The notes below the pieces were generated by a model. That model made no database searches. It had not been told where the DNA came from and was given only the letters and a program-made list of their open reading frames with translations. A program made the position numbers and the translations under genes. Shown here in pieces: positions 1-5,810 of a stretch of DNA of 10,568 bases (position 1 is its first letter; each line of letters opens with the position of its first letter). The stretch spans positions 12,943 to 23,510 of the forward strand of contig DGFC01000049.1 in the NCBI GenBank assembly GCA_002391465.1, read 5' to 3'. This DNA is from Firmicutes bacterium UBA3910. GTDB lineage: Bacteria > Bacillota > Limnochordia > Darwinibacteriales > Darwinibacteriaceae.

Positions 1-831
1 TACCAGCCCAACGTGGTCTTCCATGCCGCTGCCCACAAGCACGTGCCCTTGATGGAAGCGAATCCGGAAGAGGCAATCAAGACTAACGTTTACGGTACAT
101 ACTCGGTGGCCTGGGCCGCCCATCGCTACGGGGCGGACAGGTTCGTGTTAGTTTCCACCGATAAGGCAGTGAACCCCACAAGTGTGATGGGAGCTTCGAA
201 ACGTATTGCGGAAATGATAATCCAGCACCTTGATACCATCAGTTCCACCAACTACGCAGCGGTTCGTTTCGGTAACGTTCTGGGCAGCAGGGGCAGCGTG
301 ATTCCCCTTTTCCGCAAGCAGATCCTAGCTGGCGGCCCTGTTACTGTAACCCATAAGGACATGATCCGCTATTTCATGACCATTCCCGAAGCGGTTCAGC
401 TTATCATCCAGGCTGGCGCTTTAGCCGGTGGCGGCGAAGTGTTTGTGTTAGATATGGGTGAGCCCGTCAGGATTTTGGATCTGGCCAGAACGCTCATCTG
501 TCTTTCCGGCTACGAGCCCTACCGGGATATTGACATTAAAATCGTGGGTATGCGCCCCGGTGAGAAACTGTTTGAAGAACTGCTCACGGCGGAAGAGGGC
601 GTCACTGCCACAACCCATGAACGCATTTTCGTGGCTAAGCCAACTGCCCTAAACGATGGGCTGTTGGAGCAGGTGTTGACTATGTTCGATAGCGCTCCGG
701 GGCAAATAATGCCGCGGGATCAGGCTGCTACCGTTAAGTTCATTCAGCAGTTTTTGCCCCGCTTCCAGCTGGTTACTAACGAACAGGAACCTGCTGCATT
801 GGAGGCAGCGGCTGCTGGAGCAGTAGATTAA
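1..831 (+). CDS. FlaA1/CapD-family nucleotide-sugar 4,6-dehydratase/5-epimerase, C-terminal part (cut by window start)
   Basis: The reading frame is open from base 1 (tac cag ccc aac gtg) to the TAA at 829-831, so the true start lies upstream and only about 276 C-terminal residues are visible. The visible part is typical of the extended SDR family of CapD, FlaA1/PseB and PglF, which dehydrate or epimerise UDP-sugars for capsule, glycan or flagellin modification. Diagnostic stretches are [26 protein letters not shown] (the Asp-Lys pair and the MxxxK that replaces the SDR YxxxK), [30 protein letters not shown] and [14 protein letters not shown] cannot tell whether the N-terminus has the membrane helices of the long PglF/WbpM form. 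The next gene begins about 60 bases downstream with no terminator between, so the two may be co-transcribed. Family assignment is firm; the exact substrate is unknown. Confidence 0.93.
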   Translation, partial: YQPNVVFHAAAHKHVPLMEANPEEAIKTNVYGTYSVAWAAHRYGADRFVLVSTDKAVNPTSVMGASKRIAEMIIQHLDTISSTNYAAVRFGNVLGSRGSVIPLFRKQILAGGPVTVTHKDMIRYFMTIPEAVQLIIQAGALAGGGEVFVLDMGEPVRILDLARTLICLSGYEPYRDIDIKIVGMRPGEKLFEELLTAEEGVTATTHERIFVAKPTALNDGLLEQVLTMFDSAPGQIMPRDQAATVKFIQQFLPRFQLVTNEQEPAALEAAAAGAVD

Positions 832-889
832 GATCAGCATATGAAACCAAGGGACAGCACAGTCTGTTCCGTTGAAATCGGGTGAAGAG

Positions 890-1792
890 ATGGAGAAGAA
901 AATCAAAGTTGCAGTTGTGGGCTACGGTAATGTGGGCCGGGCGGCTGTGGAGGCCATTAAGGCCGCTTCTGATCTAGAGTTAGCAGGCGTTGTCCGTTCT
1001 GCCCAAAAGGAGGTCCCCAGTGAACTGGTAGGCGTACCAGTGGTGCAGAGCCTAACAGAATTGGACAGCGTAGATGTGGCAGTGCTCAGTCTGCCCACTC
1101 GCATGGTGGGTGAGTATGCGGTAGAGTGTCTTAAGCAGGGGATCAACACAGTGGACTCCTTCGACATTCACGGGGAGGAACTGCTTAATCATCGTGATAA
1201 ACTGGCTGAGGCAGCCAGGAGCTCTGGAGCAGTGGCAGTTATCTCAGCCGGTTGGGATCCGGGCACAGATTCCATGGTGCGGGCGCTCATGGAACTGATG
1301 GCACCCAAGGGTTTGACCTTCACCAACTTCGGTCCCGGGATGAGTCTGGGCCATTCTGTGGCTGCAAAAGCCATTCCAGGCGTGAGGGATGCCCTGTCCA
1401 TGACTATCCCCACTGGCTCCGGTGTGCATCGCCGCATGGTGTATGTGGAGTTGGCGGAGGGTGCGGAGCAGGACGAGATTGCTGCTCAGATCAAGGCGGA
1501 TCCTTACTTCAGCCGCGATGAAACCCACGTCTACCCAGTGGGCTCGGTGGAGGCGTTGAAGGATGTGGGTCACGGTGTAATAATTGAGCGCAAAGGCACA
1601 TCGGGCCAGGCGGCCAATCAGCTGCTCAAGTGGGAAATGCGGATCAATAATCCCGCCCTGACTGCCCAAGTAATGGTCTCGGCGGCTAGGGCTAGTGTGA
1701 AACAACAGCCCGGTGCTTACACGCTGCTGGAGATTCCGTTACTAGATTATTTTCCCGGCCATCCCAGTGAATTGATCAAACGCTTAGTTTAA
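890..1792 (+). CDS. ddh: meso-diaminopimelate D-dehydrogenase
   Basis: This is an NADPH-dependent enzyme that reductively aminates tetrahydrodipicolinate to meso-DAP in one step, a shortcut in lysine and peptidoglycan precursor synthesis. The N-terminus has the Rossmann motif VGYGNVG. It is followed by SFDIH, GWDPGTDSM and FGPGMSLGHSVAAK, all characteristic of DAP dehydrogenase, and then by the HRRMVYVE region. I chose ATG 890 (300 aa), preceded by GGTGAAGAG. An upstream in-frame TTG at 872 would add six residues (306 aa) but has no good ribosome site. About 300 aa is shorter than the roughly 320-aa Corynebacterium enzyme and fits the Symbiobacterium-like form. A small imperfect hairpin (851-857 with 864-870) precedes the start but has no T-run. 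The gene is followed by a strong terminator. Confidence 0.93.
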   Translation: MEKKIKVAVVGYGNVGRAAVEAIKAASDLELAGVVRSAQKEVPSELVGVPVVQSLTELDSVDVAVLSLPTRMVGEYAVECLKQGINTVDSFDIHGEELLNHRDKLAEAARSSGAVAVISAGWDPGTDSMVRALMELMAPKGLTFTNFGPGMSLGHSVAAKAIPGVRDALSMTIPTGSGVHRRMVYVELAEGAEQDEIAAQIKADPYFSRDETHVYPVGSVEALKDVGHGVIIERKGTSGQAANQLLKWEMRINNPALTAQVMVSAARASVKQQPGAYTLLEIPLLDYFPGHPSELIKRLV

Positions 1793-1810
1793 CAGAATCC
1801 CGAATTCCAA

Positions 1811-1860
1811 AGAATCTTACCGCCCTATTGCGAAAAAGGGCAGTAAGGTTCTTTTTTCTT
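1811..1860 (+). terminator. Rho-independent terminator after ddh
   Basis: A 16-bp stem pairs 1811-1826 with 1837-1852, including two G-U pairs, around a 10-nt loop (1827-1836). It is followed by a T-rich run at 1852-1860. It separates the ddh transcript from the pnt operon. Confidence 0.93.
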
Positions 1861-1877
1861 TGTGCATTCGTTCACAA
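1860..1877. promoter_or_regulatory. Rex-like operator overlapping the pnt -35 box
   Basis: The 18 bases TTGTGCATTCGTTCACAA match the Rex consensus TTGTGAA-N4-TTCACAA at 13 of 14 defined positions. The longer arms CTTTGTG (1858-1864) and CACAAAG (1873-1879) form a perfect 7-bp inverted repeat. The right half contains the predicted -35 hexamer, so a bound repressor would block RNA polymerase. Rex is the NADH/NAD+ sensing repressor of Gram-positive bacteria. Control of a transhydrogenase operon by Rex is an inference. A CRP/FNR-family protein recognises a similar geometry and is the main alternative. Confidence 0.65.
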
Positions 1878-1899
1878 AGTGTTAAAAAGTTGTTATAGT
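1871..1899 (+). promoter_or_regulatory. Sigma-A type promoter for the pnt operon
   Basis: The -35 box TTCACA (1871-1876) and -10 box TATAGT (1894-1899) each match consensus at five of six positions and are separated by exactly 17 bp. A second -10-like TATACT at 1935-1940 has no convincing -35 partner. The start codon of pntAA is 65 bases downstream of the -10 box. Confidence 0.65.
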
Positions 1900-1964
1900 C
1901 ACAAGGAATTTCGTACTTTTCTGCGAAAGGTAAATATACTAGATTACACGAACGGAGGCACAGC

Positions 1965-3152
1965 ATGAAATACAGCGGTTTAGTGATCGGAATCCCGAAG
2001 GAAATATTACCGGGAGAAAGGCGCGTCTCGGCAACGCCCGCAACCGTCTCTGTTTTAGTGCAGCAGGGAGCCACTGTCTTAGTGGAAACTGGGGCTGGTG
2101 CCGGGGCGTTTTTCAGTGATGAGGCTTACGCCGAGGCCGGGGCCAAGCTCATGGGTGATGTGAGGGAGATTTTCGCTCAGGCCGATCTGATTCTTAAGGT
2201 GAAAGAACCGCAGTACAACGCGGAGTACGAGGTGCATGAAGCGGATCTGCTGCGGGAGGGACAGACGTTGATCACTTTCCTCCATCCTGCCTCGCCCAGC
2301 AATCACGATCTGGTCCGCAAGCTGGCGGAAAGGGGGGTAACCTCCCTTACACTCGATTCCATTCCCCGCATTTCCAGAGCCCAAACTATGGATGCCTTAA
2401 CATCCATGAGTACGGTGGCCGGCTACAAAGCGGTACTGATGGCAGCTAACCGCCTGCCCAAGTTTCTTCCTCTTCTAGGTACGGCAGTGGGTATGATTCA
2501 GCCTGCCCAGGTGCTGGTGATTGGAGCGGGTGTAGCGGGGCTGCAGGCTTTGGCAACGGCCAAAAGGCTTGGTGCAGTGGTTTTTGCCGCTGATATTCGG
2601 CCAGACGCCCAAGAGCAGGCCAAAAGTCTTGGCGCCCGGTTAGTTGACCTGGGTATCCCGGCCGAGCTGGCCATAGGTGAAGGGGGCTACGCCCAAGCCC
2701 TAAGTGAAGAATGGCTTGACAAAGAAAGGGAGGTTCTGCTGCCGGCCATCAGCCAGGCGGATATAGTCATCCTCTCAGCTCTGGTGCCCGGCAGAGAAGC
2801 GCCCGTTTTGCTGACGGAGGAGATGGTTAAGGCGATGAGGCCCGGTTCCCAGATAGTAGACATCTCCATTGACCAGGGGGGTAACTGCGCCTTGAGTGAA
2901 GCCGGTAGGGTAGTGGAGAAATACGGAGTGACGATTGATGGTACCAAGAACATTCCCGGCACCATGCCAGCCAGTTCCACCGATCTCTTCTCCAAAAACG
3001 TCTTGAATCTGGTCAATCACTTAGTCCAGGCTGGAAAACTGGTGCTTGATCTGGAGGATGAAATAACGAGGGAGACTCTGGTTACCCGGGGAGGCGAAAT
3101 CGTCCACAAGGGTACGCTGGAGTCAATGCGCCTAAGGGGTGAAGGCCAATGA
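1965..3152 (+). CDS. pntAA: Proton-translocating NAD(P) transhydrogenase, subunit alpha part 1 (domain I, NAD(H)-binding)
   Basis: This 395-aa soluble subunit binds NAD(H) and exchanges hydride with domain III of PntB while protons cross the membrane. Visible marks are the N-terminal GIPKEILPGERRVSATP, the RQD loop (R135, Q140, D143 in RISRAQTMD), VAGYKAVLMAA, and the nucleotide-binding GAGVAGLQALATAKRLGA from residue 187. The ALVPGR and TIDGTKNIPGTMP segments are also seen. The length suits the separate PntAA of Rhodospirillum-type three-subunit enzymes. Alanine dehydrogenase is related, but the RQD loop and the neighbours decide for PntAA. The ATG has GGAGG at 1954-1958. The stop overlaps the next start (ATGA), which suggests translational coupling. 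The promoter at 1871-1899 and its Rex-like operator lie just upstream. Confidence 0.95.
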   Translation: MKYSGLVIGIPKEILPGERRVSATPATVSVLVQQGATVLVETGAGAGAFFSDEAYAEAGAKLMGDVREIFAQADLILKVKEPQYNAEYEVHEADLLREGQTLITFLHPASPSNHDLVRKLAERGVTSLTLDSIPRISRAQTMDALTSMSTVAGYKAVLMAANRLPKFLPLLGTAVGMIQPAQVLVIGAGVAGLQALATAKRLGAVVFAADIRPDAQEQAKSLGARLVDLGIPAELAIGEGGYAQALSEEWLDKEREVLLPAISQADIVILSALVPGREAPVLLTEEMVKAMRPGSQIVDISIDQGGNCALSEAGRVVEKYGVTIDGTKNIPGTMPASSTDLFSKNVLNLVNHLVQAGKLVLDLEDEITRETLVTRGGEIVHKGTLESMRLRGEGQ

Positions 3153-3436
3153 GAGAGTTGATTCTAGTCCTGGCGTTTGCAGGGGCGGGATTACTCGGTT
3201 ACAAACTGATCAGTGATGTGCCCAGCCTGCTCCATACCCCGTTAATGTCCGGAATGAACGCCCTATCCGGCATTACCGTTCTAGGGGCGTTAGTTTCAAC
3301 CGCTGCTGCCGTCACAACGGGCAGTGCAATTCTGGGTTTTTTAGCCATTGTGCTGGCTACTATCAATGTTGTGGCCGGTTTTCTGGTTACGCACCGTATG
3401 CTCAAGATGTTCAGCCGCAGAAGGGAGGGCTCCTAA
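3149..3436 (+). CDS. pntAB: NAD(P) transhydrogenase, subunit alpha part 2 (membrane domain)
   Basis: This 95-aa hydrophobic protein supplies the alpha-side membrane helices of domain II. Three hydrophobic segments can be seen, at roughly residues 2-20, 34-55 and 58-82. SGMNALSGITVLGALV is the conserved SG.NA.SGI..LGA motif of PntAB. The ATG overlaps the pntAA stop by four bases, with AAGGGGTGA at 3134-3142 as the ribosome site. The pntB start follows the stop codon with no gap. Size and order match the split PntAA-PntAB-PntB arrangement. Confidence 0.94.
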   Translation: MRELILVLAFAGAGLLGYKLISDVPSLLHTPLMSGMNALSGITVLGALVSTAAAVTTGSAILGFLAIVLATINVVAGFLVTHRMLKMFSRRREGS

Positions 3437-5323
3437 ATGCTCATCCTTCAGCTGATCTGTATCGCAGGGTTTGTCTACGGCATTCGGCTCATGAGCTCGC
3501 CTAAAACGGCGGTGGCAGGTAACCTCCTTGGGGCGGGAGCTATGTTAGGTGCTGTGCTCCTGACCTTGTTGGGAGAGGGGATTTTAACCCTGCCCCTCCT
3601 GTGGGCTGGCCTGATTCTTGGTTCTGCCATTGGCGTCTGGCTCGCCTTGAAGGTGCTCATGATTCAGATGCCCCAGATGGTCGCCCTCCTTAACGGTCTG
3701 GGCGGCGGCGCCTCGGCCTTGGTTGCCTTAGTGGTCATTGGCCAGGGTGGGGAAATGAATGTGTTTACCTGGTTCACAACGGGACTTGCCATTATTGTGG
3801 GTGGCATAACCCTAAGCGGAAGTTTGGTTGCAGCGGGCAAACTCCACGGTAAGTTAAGCCAGAGACCGTTTCATATCCACCACCATAATCTATCCCTGTG
3901 GCTGACCACTGGGCTGATGCTGGTCAGCCTAGCTCTGCTAAGTGTGGGAATAGGTTCTCCTGTTCTGCATGGGCTGCTTATGGCAGTTGTATCCCTTGGC
4001 TTCGGTATCCTGTTTACCATCCGGGTCGGGGGAGCGGATATGCCCATTACCATTTCCCTGCTCAACTCCCTTTCAGGTGTGGCCGGTGCGATTGCAGGCA
4101 TGTCCCTCCACCATACTCTGCTGGTTGTGGTGGGAGCGGTAGTTGGTGCTTCTGGGTTGATCTTAACTCAGATTATGTGCCGGGCCATGAACCGCAGCCT
4201 CTGGCAGATTCTCCTTGGCAAGACCACTGCGGCGGTGAAGACAACTGCGCCAATGGCTCTGATCAGTGAGGAGAAACAGCATCAGTGGGAGGAGAGCTTG
4301 CAGGCGGCTGAGACAGTGGCCATAATTCCCGGCTACGGTATGGCTCTCGCCCAGGCGCAGCAGCTGGTGAAGGAGCTGTCCGACAAGCTCCAGGCCCAGG
4401 GTAAAGAAGTGAAATTCGGCATCCATCCGGTTGCTGGCCGGATGCCCGGGCATATGAACGTACTGCTGGCCGAGGCTGATGTTTGGTATGAGCATCTCTA
4501 CGATTTGGAACAGATCAATGATTTTCTTCAGACAGCTGATCTGGCCATTATTGTCGGTGCTAACGATGTGGTTAATCTAGCCGCCATCGAGCTGGAGGGG
4601 ACACCTATTTACGGTATGCCCATCATCCGGGCCGATCAGGCCAAACAGGTCTTGGTGTGCAACTACGATACCAAGCCGGGCTACGCCGGTGTGGATAACA
4701 GCCTGTACGGTATGGGGCATGTCCATCTGCTCGTCGGTGATGCTAAGGACAGTTTGGAGAAGATCCTTAACGCTCTCGAGGGTGAACCTGCAGCAGGTGG
4801 AGAGGCTGGACTGCAGCCGGCCGAGCTGCTGGAAGCGGCTCAGCGTGTGGTTATTGTACCCGGTTACGGCATGGCCTTAGCCCAAGCCCAGATGCAGGTG
4901 AAGCGTTTGATTGATATTCTACAGAGTGCGGGAAAGGAGGTGCAGATTGCCATCCATCCGGTGGCAGGACGCATGCCGGGGCATATGAACGTGCTTTTGG
5001 CAGAGGTGGATGTGCCTTACGAGTTGATGTATGAGATGGATCAGATCAATGACCAGTTTGAGCAGGTAGATGTGGTGGTAGTTGTGGGGGCGAACGACGT
5101 TGTTAACCCGGCAGCCATAACCCATCCGGGGACACCCATTTACGGCATGCCCATCCTGCACGTGGAGAGAGCTCGCCATGTCTTGGTCTTCAACCTAGAC
5201 CGCTCACCGGGCTACGCGGGAGTGCCCAATACCTTGTACGATGCACCAAACTGCACGTTGATCGAAGGGGATGCCGCCAGCACCCTAAACGCCCTGCTCC
5301 AATCACTGCGGGCAGCAGCCTAA
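3437..5323 (+). CDS. pntB: NAD(P) transhydrogenase subunit beta with a tandem duplicated domain III
   Basis: PntB forms the rest of the proton channel (domain II) and carries domain III, which normally binds NADP(H). Residues 1 to about 270 are strongly hydrophobic with family motifs (LLNGLGGGASALVAL, RVGGADMPI, SLLNSLSGVAGA, MNRSLWQ). Domain III then occurs twice: copy 1 at about residues 291-447 and copy 2 at about 468-624. Each copy has PGYGMALAQAQ, HPVAGRMPGHMNVLLAE, QIND, GANDVVN, GTPIYGMPI and PGYAGV. This makes the protein 628 aa instead of the usual 460 or so. Copy 2 keeps the usual VNPAA; copy 1 has VNLAA (L381). Where other family members have K-R-S before GYAGV, copy 1 has N409-Y-D and copy 2 has N586-L-D. 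The ribosome site is GGGAGGG at 3423-3429. The frame is intact throughout, so the extra domain is not an obvious error. The gene ends shortly before a terminator. Confidence 0.95.
   Translation: MLILQLICIAGFVYGIRLMSSPKTAVAGNLLGAGAMLGAVLLTLLGEGILTLPLLWAGLILGSAIGVWLALKVLMIQMPQMVALLNGLGGGASALVALVVIGQGGEMNVFTWFTTGLAIIVGGITLSGSLVAAGKLHGKLSQRPFHIHHHNLSLWLTTGLMLVSLALLSVGIGSPVLHGLLMAVVSLGFGILFTIRVGGADMPITISLLNSLSGVAGAIAGMSLHHTLLVVVGAVVGASGLILTQIMCRAMNRSLWQILLGKTTAAVKTTAPMALISEEKQHQWEESLQAAETVAIIPGYGMALAQAQQLVKELSDKLQAQGKEVKFGIHPVAGRMPGHMNVLLAEADVWYEHLYDLEQINDFLQTADLAIIVGANDVVNLAAIELEGTPIYGMPIIRADQAKQVLVCNYDTKPGYAGVDNSLYGMGHVHLLVGDAKDSLEKILNALEGEPAAGGEAGLQPAELLEAAQRVVIVPGYGMALAQAQMQVKRLIDILQSAGKEVQIAIHPVAGRMPGHMNVLLAEVDVPYELMYEMDQINDQFEQVDVVVVVGANDVVNPAAITHPGTPIYGMPILHVERARHVLVFNLDRSPGYAGVPNTLYDAPNCTLIEGDAASTLNALLQSLRAAA
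4307..4777 (+). repeat. PntB domain III, copy 1
   Basis: First of two in-frame direct copies within pntB, with corresponding motifs offset by exactly 177 codons (GYGM at residue 299, GANDVVN at 374, N-Y-D at 409). By hand alignment the two copies are about 60% identical as protein without gaps, so the duplication is old or selection has let them diverge. VNLAA replaces the usual VNPAA. Confidence 0.93.
4838..5308 (+). repeat. PntB domain III, copy 2
   Basis: Second copy (GYGM at residue 476, GANDVVNPAA at 551, N-L-D at 586). It is closer to ordinary PntB domain III at VNPAA and in the PYELMYEMDQIND stretch. A linker of about 20 residues (448-467, Gly/Ala/Glu-rich) joins the copies. Confidence 0.93.
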
Positions 5324-5337
5324 AGAAATTAATCTTC

Positions 5338-5370
5338 CCGTCCGTTTCCCTTGAAGCGGGCGGTTTTTTT
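5338..5370 (+). terminator. Rho-independent terminator after pntB
   Basis: An 11-bp stem pairs 5338-5348 with 5353-5363 (two G-U pairs) around the 4-nt loop CCTT, followed immediately by seven T at 5364-5370. It ends the pnt operon, so the downstream genes need their own promoter. Confidence 0.95.
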
Positions 5371-5377
5371 ATTTACT

Positions 5378-5395
5378 TTGTGATGTGAATCACTC
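5378..5395. promoter_or_regulatory. CRP/FNR- or Rex-like palindrome upstream of the dynamin locus
   Basis: TTGTGATGTGAATCACTC contains the perfect inverted repeat GTGAT-N4-ATCAC. It matches TGTGA-N6-TCACA at nine of ten positions and the 14 defined bases of the Rex consensus at ten. It lies about 90 bases before the first gene of the locus. The bound regulator cannot be decided from sequence. No convincing sigma-A promoter could be placed between here and 5483. Confidence 0.4.
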
Positions 5396-5433
5396 GCTTG
5401 TGGCAGGAAATGGGCTTGTTTGGGCGAAATATT

Positions 5434-5459
5434 TAGAAAATGATAGAAAATCGTAGAAT
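5434..5459. repeat. 10-bp phased TAGAAAAT direct repeats
   Basis: TAGAAAATGA (5434-5443), TAGAAAATCG (5444-5453) and the partial TAGAAT (5454-5459) repeat at one helical turn just upstream of the ribosome site. Such phased A-tracts can bend DNA or act as a tandem operator. The last unit resembles a -10 box (TAGAAT) but has no good -35 at 16-18 bp. Confidence 0.45.
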
Positions 5460-5482
5460 AGACCCTGCTAGGAGGTCAAAAG

Positions 5483-5806
5483 ATGAATGTGATCGGAGCT
5501 GCGCTCGGTGCGGCATTTGGCAGCTTCTTGGGCGGTCCCATTGGATCGGCCGTGGGAGCTGTGGTGGGAACATTTACAGAAGAGTATCTGAGGGAGAATG
5601 GTCTGCCCAGCACGGGAACCAGACGTGTCCGGACTGTGACAGTTAAGCCAAGGGATGTGAAAGTTCAAACTGAGCAAGAGATCGTGGTTGAGGAGAAGCC
5701 TGACCCCGCCAAATACAACATATGCGAGAGCTGTGGAACGGCAAACAGTAAAACAAGGCTGCTCTGCGAGTATTGCGGAGAGCGTATGCCTGTGAAAACG
5801 GACTGA
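5483..5806 (+). CDS. Glycine-zipper membrane protein with C-terminal zinc ribbon
   Basis: I do not recognise a named family for this 107-aa protein. Residues 3-30 are a hydrophobic glycine zipper with Gly at 5, 9, 13, 17, 21, 25 and 29, an unbroken four-residue period suited to tight helix packing or oligomerisation in a membrane. A charged middle (about residues 31-78) follows. The C-terminus has C81-x2-C84 and C95-x2-C98 with ten residues between, a rubredoxin-like zinc ribbon. The ATG has an excellent ribosome site, AGGAGGT at 5470-5476. The gene is first in the locus, and its stop lies four bases before the M48 gene, so the two are almost surely co-translated. The neighbouring peptidase also ends in a zinc ribbon, which hints at a shared partner or a direct interaction. 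The role is unknown; a membrane scaffold or adaptor is an inference. Confidence 0.85.
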   Translation: MNVIGAALGAAFGSFLGGPIGSAVGAVVGTFTEEYLRENGLPSTGTRRVRTVTVKPRDVKVQTEQEIVVEEKPDPAKYNICESCGTANSKTRLLCEYCGERMPVKTD

Positions 5807-5810
5807 GGGC

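Noticed and set aside
841..885. 14-codon mini-ORF (MKPRDSTVCSVEIG) just before ddh, with an imperfect hairpin at 851-870
   Set aside because: No ribosome site, no run of regulatory codons, and the hairpin lacks a T-run; not enough for a leader peptide or attenuator.
872..889. TTG 872 as the start of ddh
   Set aside because: No good ribosome site before it, and the conserved protein begins around MEKKIKVAVVGYG; ATG 890 fits better.
1244..1705. 153-aa antisense open frame
   Set aside because: Lies wholly inside ddh on the other strand, with low-complexity composition and no recognisable domain.
1935..1940. TATACT as an alternative pnt -10 box
   Set aside because: No -35-like hexamer at 16-18 bp upstream; the TTCACA-17-TATAGT pair is better.
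3898..4269. 123-aa open frame inside pntB
   Set aside because: Alternative-frame shadow of the pntB membrane region; Trp/Cys/Arg-rich translation without family features.
5440..5646. 68-aa open frame starting before the zipper-ribbon gene
   Set aside because: Overlaps it in another frame, lacks a ribosome site, and shows no plausible protein features.
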